A stretch of 64,000 nucleotides of DNA from Tenrec ecaudatus. Lineage: Eukaryota > Chordata > Mammalia > Afrosoricida > Tenrecidae. The stretch spans positions 123,859,525 to 123,923,524 of the forward strand of contig NC_134539.1 of the NCBI RefSeq assembly GCF_050624435.1. Direction: 5' to 3'. Shown here piece by piece: positions 9,946 through 28,433 of this stretch (position 1 is its first letter; each line of letters opens with the position of its first letter). The notes under the pieces are model-generated. The model was not told the origin of the DNA and ran no database searches. It saw only the letters and a list, made by a program, of their open reading frames with translations. Both the position numbers and the translations under genes were made by a program.

Positions 9946-12342
9946 AGCAGGTCATCAATAATTTTACATTCAGGAGCGTGCCTATAGCTTTTGTGGCCTC
10001 TCCTTTCCGGGAAATAACTTCTCAACATTTTACTAGCACTTCCAGAACCCATGGAAGGAGAGGCGTTAGTGGGAATCCACGCTGCCTGTGAACTGAGGGT
10101 GGGAGCTGACATGTAACCAGCGTGAAGGACGGCTGGGTGACTGCAGCCCGGCGCCTCAAGGCTTTCTGCTCTCCGAAATGAGAGGGAAAGACTAATCAAT
10201 CAATCCTCTGTCAATCCACATTGATCAGACATCTCCTGGGGCCAAAGGCCTGCCCAGCCAGGCAGATAACACATCACATGTTTGCTCAATTAAAGTGAGC
10301 AGAGGTTAAAATAGAAGACACACTCCCTGCCTGTAAGGGGCTAGTGGTTAATTTGGGAAAGAGACAATATCCAGATGGGTCACTTGAAACGGAGTGGACA
10401 TCAAAGGACAAAAGGAAGTCCAGGGAAGTGAGTCAGCAAAGCTTTCAACATGGAGGTACTTGAAGGCTAAGAGCCAGGAGGAGACAGATTTTGGCTCAGG
10501 AGGAGGAGGAATGTGGTGGCTCAGCTGCCCAACAATTGTAAGGCAGTTGCTAGACTCGGTGTGTTTTGGTCAGGGACGATATTTAAACAGAGGCTAGAAT
10601 GGTAGGTAAGTCTTGTTTCCTCCTGAGCCCCTGCTACAGGGAAGGTGTTGGAAGGGCCCAGTAGAGAGGTTGGCTTCCAACTGCCAGCTCCGGAACTGCC
10701 TCTCTCGGCAGCTGCTCAACAGGTGCCAGGAAACATCTCCGAAACACAGCACGCCCCTGGCCTTGCCACCCACATGTCACGCCTGCCCCAGGATCACGGG
10801 GCACTGGAAAGCAGTTGGGGAGGAGTGGACCTTACTGTCTCTGGGTTTCTGGCTTCCATACAGTCCTTGCTGGACAACTGGCTGAGGTTTCCTTGAAAGA
10901 CACACCCAGTGACAGCCCTTTGGACCCACCACGGTCCCCAGACTCGATGAGTAGTGAGGTGGAGGCATATTAGGCCTTGCATACTTAAGGGAAACTCAGG
11001 CCCTGGGAGGCCAGAGTGGCTCTTGCTGGTCCTGCAGATCTGAAATCCTGACTTCAGAGCATCGCTCTTTCTTGGTGATCATCCTTTCTTCTTAGCTTTG
11101 AACTTGGGCTCTGGCTTGGCCCCAGTGCAGCCTCCTCGTCTAGCTCCTGTGTCACACAGCCCTCACTCATGGGGGATGGGCAGGGAGGCCCGACGTCTTC
11201 CCTGCAGACTATGTTGGCCTGACCTAATCAGGGGGGAGCCCAGGTCAGCAGGCTGGAGCCGTGGGTGCTGAGCCCAGTTCCCCAGAGGAATCACATGGTG
11301 CTGAGCTCAGTACCTATACCCTAGACACTTGACTCAAGTCCCCCTCCTCAGAAACACCCAGTCAAGGACATCAATGGCCAGTGGGAGGCTGGCTTTCAAG
11401 AGAAAGCCAAATCTCCAAGAGCTGGGTGACACCGAGACTAAGTTGACCAGGACACCTGTCAGCCAGAAGCGGGGAAGGGGCCAGGGAATCACCAATGGAC
11501 TGCTGTGTCTCAGCCCGCTGCAGACAAGGTATGGGGCTCTTCCTCCTCCAACCCAGAGGGCCAGAGCCAGTGCTGGGCTCTCCTGAGTGCAGGGAGAAGG
11601 GACTTTCAGGCAGGAAATGAACAGCCGCCGCAGCTGGCATGAGGACCTATATCCGTAGGCCAAGCTTTTTCCGACCCCCCTGAATGCTCCAGCGTTACCC
11701 TAGGGGGCAGTGGAAGGGCTGATTGGGGTAGAAAGGCTCACTGTCTCACGCTCGGTCCTCCCAGCATGCCTCAGGACTGGGCCTGTGGTGCAGTGATGGT
11801 GGCCGCCAACACCTCAAGCTTCTCAGCTTGAAGCTGAGGCCCACGGCTCCAGTTCTGCTTGGGCCTTGGCTCCCTGCAAGCAAGCTGGCACCAGTGTGCC
11901 TCTGGGCACTCGGGTCCTGGGCAGCAGGTGTCAGCGCAGAGCTGGGCTTCCGGCCGCAGCTGAGGAGGAGAGCTGGCGGGGCTGGCTTCTGGAATGTGTC
12001 TGTGTCCCTACTTGGACTGCAGCCAGGGCTAGGGGCAGGGGTCGTGTTGTGATGGAGGAAAGTAAGGTTTTGTGATGAGCTTGCCTTCCTTGGGACAGGC
12101 ATCCTTCCTTGGGACAGGCCCAGCACCTCCAGCCCAGGCCACACCACCTTCTAGGTGGATGAATCCAAGAGATATAAGTCCAGCACGAACCCAAGGACCA
12201 GCTGGTCCCCAACAGTGTAGCTTGAACTTGACATTTGGGCTTGGTGGCAGCTGCTTCTACTCTTTTCTTTAATGAAATTCCTTTATTCCTGAATACAGCT
12301 TGCTCCCGGCCTCCTGATTTATCTGTCAGCCTTTCCCCAGAG
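9946..12342. other. SEPTIN4 upstream intron, nothing recognised
   Basis: About 2.4 kb without a recognised exon or repeat. Short open frames here lack homology that I recognise. Confidence 0.4.
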
Positions 12343-12535
12343 CAGTGGTTCTCAGCCTTCCTCATGCTGCGACCCTTTCATACAGTTCCTCATGTGGTGG
12401 TGATCCCCCCCAACCACAAAATTATTTTTGTCGCTACTTCATCACTGTCATTTTGCTAGTTATGAATCGGAGGACCCCTGTGAAAGGGTCGTTCGACCCC
12501 CAAAGGGGTCTCAACCCACAGGTTGACAACCGCTG
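12343..12535 (-). mobile_element. SPIN-like non-autonomous hAT DNA transposon
   Basis: The ends are inverted repeats: cagtggttctcagcct on the left, and on the opposite strand from the right cagcggttgtcaacct. Read on the minus strand the interior gives 'acccctttgggggtcgaacg', 'gaccctttcacaggggtc', 'gaagtagcgacaaaaat' and 'gaggaactgtat', which is the SPIN consensus as I remember it, with an internal segment missing. Flanking 8-mers ccccagag and tcctagat agree at 5 of 8 bases, a plausible decayed hAT duplication. It has no coding capacity, so it would have needed a transposase from elsewhere. It is not a SINE: there is no box A/B and no tail. Confidence 0.85.
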
Positions 12536-12561
12536 TCCTAGATGCCCTGCATACCTTCAGA

Positions 12562-12563
<2 letters not shown>

Positions 12564-12597
<34 letters not shown>
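12564..12597 (+). repeat. (CT)n microsatellite
   Basis: 34 bases of CT repeat, 28 bases right of the SPIN-like element. Confidence 0.95.
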
Positions 12598-12604
<7 letters not shown>

Positions 12605-13619
12605 CAGAGCCAAGCTGCTGGGCCCATCCTCTGCCTCCTCGGCCTTCCTGCAGGTCCTCCTGTCTCGGCATGACCAACTCCCCTTCAGTATCTCTTGTGA
12701 CTGCCTGCTCTCATCCCCCAAACCTACAGCAGCTGACAGACCCACCCACTCTCCCCCACGCCCTTTCGTCTGCTGTAGCATGCCAGAGTCCCAAGGACCC
12801 TTACACATCTGCTAGTCCAATTGCTTCCTTTTCAGACATGGAACCACTGCTCAGAGAGGTGCAGTGAATTGCCGCAGATCCTCCGGCCAGGAGGGTTTCT
12901 CCGAGGCCTGACGGCTGGCTAAACTCTTTAAGCAGCAACCCCACCGCCTGGTCCCAGAACATCTCCTGCAGCCCCATGGTGGTCTGCTGCTCTCCCAGAC
13001 CCTTCTCCTTCCTTCTGCCGAGGCCTGGCTGACTCCAACCAGACACTGGCCACAGATCTGCTGAAATAGGATCGGCAGACCTCTGGGGCTTTGGGGGTGG
13101 GGGTGGGTTAAGAAGGGTCATGCTTCTCAATACTCACACAAGAGCCTGACCAGGCTTAGCTCAGGAACTCGGTCACCAAGTCCACCACGCCCACTTCAAG
13201 CCTCTACTTCCCTTGAACCACTACTGCCATCAAGTCCTGCAAGCATCTTACCTGCTTGTGGGAGTCACACCTGGCTGGCCTCCCCACGTTCCCCAGTTCC
13301 AGGCCAGACTCCAAGGACCTGTGAGGGCCACTAAGTTCTCCCCTCCCAGACTCTTTTTCTAGCAGAGGATGCCCTGGATAATGTATTCGGCAAATCCGCT
13401 TTAATCTATAATCTAGGGTCCCCACGAAGGTGGGGTGACGGGGTGGGGGGCAGCGGGGAGCTCCAAGACCTGGCTTTCCCCCACAGCTTGGGTGGAGGTG
13501 GGGAGTGCCTGCCAGTCCCCGTGTGGGTGTGGGGGCACGGGCAATCAGTAACTTGGCATCACTCTGCAAACCTTGCTGAATCTCCTGGACAGTTAGCGGT
13601 TTCTCCCCAATTTGCCCTT

Positions 13620-14210
13620 CCCTAAGTGTCTGTCTCCCTAGGGGGGGGGGGTTGGGGGGGAGCAGACCAGGTGCGCCATTCTGTTTTCCATGGGGACGGG
13701 CTCCCGCCCCGCTGCGCCGCGCCATCTGAGGGGGCCACCCTCCGCCCGCCCGAGGGAGGAAGGCCCGGTGACAAGTGCAGCCCCCTGGGACGGGGTGAGC
13801 CCCCCCGCCCCGGCCCGCCCGGAGCGAGTCTCCAGGACCCGCACCTCCAGCCGCTGGCCCGGCCGGCCCGTTGGGCGCCTGCACACCCCGCACCCACCCC
13901 CGCGCGCTGGCCCCGCCTCCGGCGGGCGGGGGCGGCGGGTTGCGAGGTCGGCGCGCAGCTCCGGCCGCGGTGGCTCGGGCGCTGTCCAGGAGGAGCCGGC
14001 CCGCGCCGGGCTGCAGCCATGGTAAGACCTGGGGCGCCGCTGCCCTGGCTCTGCGGGGCGGGGGGCGCTGCGGGCGGCCGCCGCTCCCAAGTTTCTCCCA
14101 CTGGGCGGAGCAGCGGGCCGAGGGGACCCCCGGGGCGCTGCCCGTGTTCTTGGATCGTGAAGGGGTGGGGCCGTGTTGAGGGAGGTGCCCTAGATGCGCT
14201 TGTTGGGCAG
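13620..14210 (+). promoter_or_regulatory. SEPTIN4: CpG island promoter of SEPTIN4 (short-isoform start)
   Basis: This is a sharply GC- and CpG-rich block with G-runs and Sp1-like ggggcgg/cccgccc boxes. It ends in an exon whose last three bases are ATG before a consensus donor (14022). The neighbouring sequence is ordinary in CpG content, so this looks like the housekeeping-type promoter of the gene. Long open frames on both strands here come from the GC content. Confidence 0.75.
14019..14021 (+). CDS. SEPTIN4: SEPTIN4 alternative start codon ending a first exon
   Basis: 'ctgcagccATG|gtaagacc' places an initiation codon in a good context exactly at the exon end. Joined to 18881 (phase 0) it gives MIKRFLEE, matching the human isoform that starts MIKRFLED. 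The protein would be 465 residues. Only these three bases of the exon are coding. The transcription start is not fixed by the sequence. Confidence 0.8.
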
Positions 14211-15470
14211 GGGAGCGCGCATCCGTGACGGGCAAAAGTGAGGGTCCCTGCCCTTGTCTGGGCCATCTGTCACCGGGGTGACCCTCCTCGCCCACCGACC
14301 AGTGCCAACTTCTTTGAAAAGCACACCGAGAAGGTCCCCGGGCACTGCCATCCCTACCCGGGAGTGGGCCCTCTGTCTGCACAGCAGGGCATGGTGCAGC
14401 CCCTGAGAGAGAGAGCGAGCCAGACCATCAGGGTGACCTCCCCACCCCACCCCCACCCCGCCCTGCCTCTGAACAGGAACCCTGGACTCACCTTCTTCTG
14501 CACCTGCCCCCACCCCAGCCCCAGCCCGACCCTCTGCTGGGCTGCCTGTGGTGGGAAGACAAACAGTACCCCCAGTCAGCCTCTGGGAGGCCCCCAGCTA
14601 GGACGTTTGGATGCTTGGCTGGGTGATTCCAGATCTGCTCCTGCCACAGCAGAGCCGGCCACACACACACTGGGCTCCTTGTCAGGGCTTCCCCTCCTGA
14701 TCTGTGAGGAGTCTCCCCCAGCCGGCACCCCTCTGCCCTCTGCTTGGGAGGCACAGGCTGTTTACAGCAGAGGGGCGCTGTGGCAGTGCCTGGGCCTCGG
14801 GGAGGATCACAGGCTTCCAGGTCTGCAAAGGCCAATCCTTTGGGCTCTTCTCTCAAGCTGTATCTAGGCCAAGGCCCAAGTCTTGGCCAGGAAGTCCTGA
14901 TGACCCTTCCCCAAAGTGGGGGTTCCTGAGAGGGGCCAAGCGGTACCCGTCTTTCCTCTTTGTTCATGAGGTTGGACAGACTGACTGTTCCAGGATTGGG
15001 AGCCTGTGGGAGCTCCGATTGTCCCCAGAGCCAAGCCAGCAGGGATCAGAGGGGCTTTTCCGCCACACGCTAAGTTCAGTTCCGCTGAGGCCTCCCTGCT
15101 TTTCTCTAAAGAAAGGCACCCTCCCCCCACCCCAGTCCCAGCCTCAGGGCCCTGTCCTCCAGCCAGCCCAGTCCTTAGGCCAGTTGGTTCATGTCAGGCC
15201 AGACTGCTCTTGAAGGGTCTCTTGTCAAAGAAGGGCAGTGTCCCAGCTGCTCTGGAGGTCAGTCCAGAGAGCTTCCAGGCCAGGATCCCGAGGGGGTTTG
15301 ATTTGCATGTGGGAAGAAAGAACAACAGATCAACATTAATAACCAGCCGGTGACTTGAGTTGTGCCTTCTCGCCCCAAGTGCAAAGCAGCTTGAGGTAGC
15401 TGTCATCAACCTCCTTTGGGAGGCAAAGAAAGCCTCAAGTTCCCATGGCAGTCAGGGCCCATTCTGACCC
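14211..15470. other. SEPTIN4 intron, nothing recognised
   Basis: About 1.25 kb of GC-moderate intron between the CpG-island exon and the next SINE. No recognised element. Confidence 0.4.
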
Positions 15471-15473
15471 GAG

Positions 15474-15642
15474 GCAGCCCTGTAAGCCAGAGTCAACCTG
15501 CCCTGTAGGGTGGCCGTGACTGGTCATCTTTGTGGATACAGACGGCACATCTCTCTCCTGAGGAGCAGCTGGTGACTTGAAATGGTTGGCCTTTTGGTTC
15601 CCAGCTCAGCTAGTAACTGCTGGGCCACCACCAGGGCTCCTT
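15474..15642 (-). mobile_element. AfroSINE, degraded
   Basis: It contains 'gtagggtggccgtgactgg', 'tctcctgaggagcagctgg' and the reversed head 'ccaccaccagggctcc'. Confidence 0.7.
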
Positions 15643-16567
15643 CACGATGGGACATTGGGCCCTGGAACTAATGCAGCTCCAGAAGGGTCACACCAGGAAC
15701 ACTGGTCTCTCGACTCCTTGCTGGGTTCTCCATCTGAACATTCCCAGCCGGGCCGTTCTCATTCCTTCAGAGGCTCTGGGACAAGAGTCTCCCACTGACC
15801 TGAGCCCAGGTCCCTCAGAAATCAGCTGCTAGCTGGTGGTGGGGTGATTGCAGGCCCCCACGAGTCAGATGTTCTAGGGTGGCAAGAGTCAAGATCCCCC
15901 CGGGGCTGGGGAGGCTCTGCAGAGAATTCAAGGAGCAGGTTTCTGAAGGCAGTGGGTAGAAGACAAGTTCTCTGCTGGAAGGACACGTAGAATCAATGGA
16001 GAAGATAAGTGGGGTTCTGCCCTCAGGGGATTGCTGGCCATTCCCCCCCCTACTTCAGCCGAGCTTCAAGGGAAGCTGCAAGGGGAGACTGGGGAGGGAG
16101 ATCTTTGGAGGGGAGTCACCTCCTGGATGGTGGTCTCCATGCACTGGCGGGCCAGGTCACCTTGGGGGGCAGGCCTCAGTGTCCTTGGAGGTGGACAGGA
16201 AGGGCCAAGTGGATCTGGAGCCTGTGCTGCAGACTTGGGAGGTTGGTGCTGTGCCCACCCGGATAGGCAGCAGGCAGGCGTCATGGGGCAGCCAATCAGA
16301 GGAGGAGGGGCCTGCAGAGAAACCAAGTGATCCTACTGCAGCTGAGCTGTCCTTGGAGGGTGGGAGCCAAGGGATGAGGAGGAGGGGGAGGAGAGGGTGG
16401 GGAAGGACATTCCACAGGCTTTTTTGGCCCCTTCCAGAGCTGGGGTCAAAGAGAAAGGGAAAGGAGCCCCAAGAAGAGCATCAAGACACGGCTGTGAGAG
16501 AGAGGAACTTGGCCTGGAGATAAAATTAGACCTAGAGCTTTCTGACAGGGAGCCTGCAGCGTGAGGC

Positions 16568-24903
<8,336 letters not shown>

Positions 24904-25045
24904 CTGGCTTTCAGCCCTGGCTATTTAAATCTCCACCTCTTCCTCCTGCCCACGCCGGACCCTCCCAGCACCAGCTCTGCTCAGGCCCCCATAGCTACTG
25001 CCACTTCGCCTTACATCCCTGCTGCCGACCCAGAGATTCAGAGGA

Positions 25046-25051
25046 AATAAA
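25046..25051 (+). terminator. SEPTIN4: SEPTIN4 poly(A) signal AATAAA
   Basis: AATAAA lies 143 bases after the stop and is followed by a GT-rich stretch (cggtggtggtttctagtgtcc), typical of a cleavage site near 25070. It implies a short 3' UTR of about 165 bases. Confidence 0.85.
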
Positions 25052-25276
25052 AGTGTAACAAATCTATCGGTGGTGGTTTCTAGTGTCCCTCTGTGTCTTT
25101 ACCACCTCCTGGAGGTGATAAAGATATTAAGACTCAGTTTTGAAGGGTTGCTGGAGGAAGGTGCCGGGTTCTGTATCTTTTTAGGGAGGGGGGAGAGTCA
25201 GGGGAGACTTCCCTCTCACTGCTTAAAGAGTCTAGCCCGTCTCCGTCATCTTAATGATCCTCTGTACTTCCTCTGG

Positions 25277-25481
25277 AGCCTGGTGGTGTGGTTGGTTGTG
25301 AGGTGGGCTGCTAACTACAAGGTCAGTAGTTCCAAAACCATCAGCCACTCCTGTGGAAGAAAGAGGAGACTTTCCACTCTTCTAAAGATTTAGTCTCAGA
25401 AACCCACAGAGGTAGTTCCAGTCTGCCTTAAAGGGTTGCTATGAGTCAAAACTGACTTGATGGCAATGAGTTTTGGTTTAG
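25277..25481 (+). mobile_element. AfroSINE, first of three in tandem
   Basis: Head 'gagcctggtggtgtggttgg', middle 'gctgctaactacaaggtcag', end 'gggttgctatgagtcaaaac' plus a gttttggttt tail. Confidence 0.85.
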
Positions 25482-25662
25482 CTTTGGCAGCACTGATGGG
25501 TAAGCATTGGTCTCCTAGCTGCAAGGTTAGTGGTTCAAACCCACCAGTTGCTTGGAGGAAGCTGAGGCTGTCTACTCCCATAAAAACTTACAAAGTCTTA
25601 AAATCTCTACATAGTCTCGCTAACTTGGAATAGACTCGATGGCAGTGTTTTGTTTTTTTAGT
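25482..25662 (+). mobile_element. AfroSINE, second of three in tandem
   Basis: 'gatgggtaagcattggtctc', 'ctagctgcaaggttagtggt', 'gactcgatggcagtgttttg'. The head is worn. Confidence 0.8.
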
Positions 25663-25680
25663 CATCTTTCTCCTGGTGCG

Positions 25681-25835
25681 TCCCAGGGTGGTGCTAATGG
25701 TAAAGCACTTGATGACTAGCCTACAGGGCAGCTAGTTCAAACCCATCAAGAGGTACCTGGAAGACAAGGCCCGGTGATGTGCTTTGGAGTCACCATTCTT
25801 GAAAATCCTACTGAGCAGTTCGACTCTGTGACACG
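25681..25835 (+). mobile_element. AfroSINE, third of three in tandem, 3' end lost
   Basis: 'cccagggtggtgctaatggt', 'gactagcctacagggcagct', ending 'gagcagttcgactctgtgac' without the usual tail. Confidence 0.7.
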
Positions 25836-26329
25836 TGAGATTGTCCCGGGACCCTCCTTCCTCTAGCCTGAGCCTCGCCCACGTCTGCAGCAGCCTTTGG
25901 TTTTGGACCTGATGCCAGCTTTGGAAAACGCAGGGGATTAACTGCGTGCAGCTTTCTGCTTTCCAGTTTCCCCTGACTGCGGGGAAAGAGGGGCACAAGA
26001 TTATACCTTGGATAGAACATCCAATACACCCCGAAGCCCTTGTGATCACCAAACACAACAGTAAGCGCTGGGACTGAGTGAAGTGCAGTTCTTATCTTAA
26101 AAGGAGGGACTCCGCGTGCAACACTTCATCAAACAGCTACTTGGTTGCACATATTGTTCTAGACCGCGTAGTTAAAGTAATAGCAAGCAAGGTTCATGTT
26201 TTCGTCGAGCTCAGAGTTTCAAAGCTCTAGAAACAGGTGGGCACACTCTAGCCCCGGGGGCTCGTGTCTGAGTCCTTGGACGCACCCCAGGCTGAAATGA
26301 TTCTCGGGTCGGGGGGGTTGGTGACCTCC

Positions 26330-27480
26330 CAGGGCCGTGGCGCCCTCCAGCGGCCGCCTCCGGAAGGCGCGCGAGCTGGGCCTTTGGTCCTTGCGCCCTC
26401 ACTTGCAGACGGCTTCGGCCCTGTGGCCGAACTCTCGGCCGAGGATATTTACTCAGGATCGGCGGCACCATGCGGACCATGGAGGATCGCGTCGGTTCGC
26501 TGCCGAGGCGTGAGGGTCAGGCGAGTCCGTCTAGACGCAGGACGCGGGCAATTCCAGCGCCGCGGGTCGGGGACGGCGAAGCAGAATCCCGGGTTCCGCC
26601 TGCCTCTTTCTGCAAGCCTCAGTGGTCGGGTCTCGCGGTCTGGCTTCGGGGCCGGACGAGCGCGACCAAATCACGCGGGAAACGCCAGACACCAAGGACC
26701 CCCTGGCGAGCGAACGCACAACCGGAAGTGGTTGTAAAAGCCTGCGCCCCCGCCAGGCCACGCCCTCATTACGGGACCAGAAGGCGACGGACCCCCACTT
26801 CCGGCTCCGGAGCCTTCGTCGGCAGCCCCCCCCCGCTACTGTTTTCCAATTGGCTGCCGCAGGGACGCGCTGTGAATTCCCATTGGCCGCGCCTCGCCTC
26901 CTACGCCGCGCCTCCGCCCTCCCGGCAGCGTCCCGCCTTCGGGCACCGGATAAGCTGCAGGCTGGGAGGGCGTCTGCTCGTCTTGCCCAATGAGCGGCGT
27001 GCAGTGCGAGGGCGGCAGCTGCGCGGTGGGGCGGGGCGGGGCCTGCTGCGGCTATTGGCCAGGCCGCGCACAGGCCCGGCGTGCGATTGGCTGGGGCGAG
27101 GGGCGCCGCGGTGGGGTCGGGGCTGCGCGGCCTCAGCAGCAGCGGGAGACGGAAGTGGTGCGAGCGCGGCCTCGGAGGGTCGGGCGGACGCCGCCTGGGT
27201 GAGTCACCGTGCCCCGTGCACTGCCAGTCTGGAGACCGCAACCACCGCGTCCAGCCTGGCCCCGCCCCGGCCCCCACGGGCTTTCCCGAATCCCGCCTTC
27301 TGTCATTCGGGGCTCCGCCTCTGAGCCTTTAGGCTCCGCCCTTAGAACCTGGGCACCTGGGCTCCCGTGCCAATCTGGCCCGTCCCCCCGGGACCATAGC
27401 CCGTAGATGGGGGAACTCGGGGCCTTCCAGACCTGGTCCTTTGCCCCTCCTTCCCGCCGCCCGTCGCCGTGAGGCTGCGT
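26330..27480 (+). promoter_or_regulatory. MTMR4: CpG island promoter of MTMR4 with CCAAT and ETS boxes
   Basis: A long CpG-dense block without a TATA box. It holds CCAAT boxes in either direction at 26846-26853, 26882, 26987, 27054 and 27086, and ETS-type ggaagtg cores at 26722-26730, 26796-26804 (reverse) and 27149-27157. A consensus donor (gcctgg|gtgagt) at 27199 probably ends the non-coding first exon, to be spliced to 28395. The long open frame starting at 26470 is GC-driven and has no homology I recognise. Confidence 0.75.
27149..27198 (+). other. MTMR4: 3' part of a non-coding first exon of MTMR4 (inferred)
   Basis: The stretch ends at the donor 27199 (gtgagt) in the CpG island. The next exon with a matching acceptor and the start codon is 28395-28433. 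The transcription start is unknown, so only the 3' end of this exon is supported. Confidence 0.5.
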
Positions 27481-28394
27481 GTCCGTAGGCGGTGAGGCAG
27501 CACCTCTCCAGCTTGCTGCTTGCAAGGAGGGGTGGGCTGGGGAAGCAGGTCGAGTGATGGGAGAGGAGGGCAGGGCTACAGGTGGAGGCTCTGTCTCCCA
27601 ACCCTCGTGATACCGTGCTGCAAGGTAACGGAGTTCAGCCAGCAGGCGTGAAAGCCGGGCCTGGTTCCTTCCCTCACTGCCATCGCTTTCAAGGCAGTAA
27701 ATCCTTATGAGAACAGATGCATTCATCTTTCTCTCCAGGACCAGTTGGGTTTGAACCAGACAATTAGCATTCCGGTGCTAACCAGACAGTGCCGACGCCC
27801 AGGCCCCGGGCTGCCCCTCTGGTTAAATGTGTGGCCTTCCCATAACCTCCACTGCACTTGGTGTTAGGTCTTCTCAGCAGGGCCTGGTCAGCCCTGCTGT
27901 CCTCTGATAGCAGGTTGTGGTCACCTCCCTTCTGCCCTCTGTTCTGGACTCTGGCCCCTAGTAAACAGGTCAAGAGACTGGCACAGCATTCCTGTCGACT
28001 CATGCCCCAACCAGGGCCAGAAGCAAATGTGGTTGGGCAGCCGCCGACTCTTCAATTTTGGCCATTTATTTTTTTGCTCTCCCACAAAGAACAAGTTTTG
28101 AAGTTTGGTTTTTTTCGGGGTCTAGGAACCAGGACTCAGTTCTGCTGAATGATCTTGGATCACACTCATTCTTGCTCTAGAACATTGAGGCTCTAGAACT
28201 CGATGCCTTGTAAGATCACTTGTTGCCTTCTTTTTGTAGCACCCATTGCCTCTCTCTGACCTGGTGGCTCGGGCTGGCTTCTCTGGGAAGAGAATATGAG
28301 TTGCCGAGAAGTTCAGGGCTAGATGTATGGCATTTGTTGGTTCCGTGGTGATGTTAAAGGTGTTTCTTACCCGTATAATCCTGTCTCCTTACAG
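27481..28394. other. MTMR4: MTMR4 intron 1
   Basis: Nothing recognised; it ends in the acceptor 'ctccttacag' at 28394. Confidence 0.45.
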
Positions 28395-28433
28395 TGAGAA
28401 GCAGACAGCCAGCACCCTCACCACGGTAGAATG
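28395..28433 (+). CDS. MTMR4: MTMR4 exon carrying the start codon at its last three bases
   Basis: A 39-base exon (acceptor ttacag, donor gtgagta) whose last three bases, 28431-28433, are ATG with A at -3. Joined to 32608 it gives MGEEGPPSLEYIQ, the human MTMR4 start. The first 36 bases are 5' UTR. Confidence 0.9.

Noticed and set aside
13204-14382. A 392-codon minus-strand open frame over the SEPTIN4 island
   Set aside because: GC-rich sequence lacks stops; composition is Gly/Pro/Arg/Ala only and no splice or homology support is visible.
26470-27324. A 284-codon frame starting MRTMEDRVG in the MTMR4 island
   Set aside because: The ATG context is fair, but the composition is CpG-driven, no relatives are recognised and no donor in phase joins it to MTMR4.
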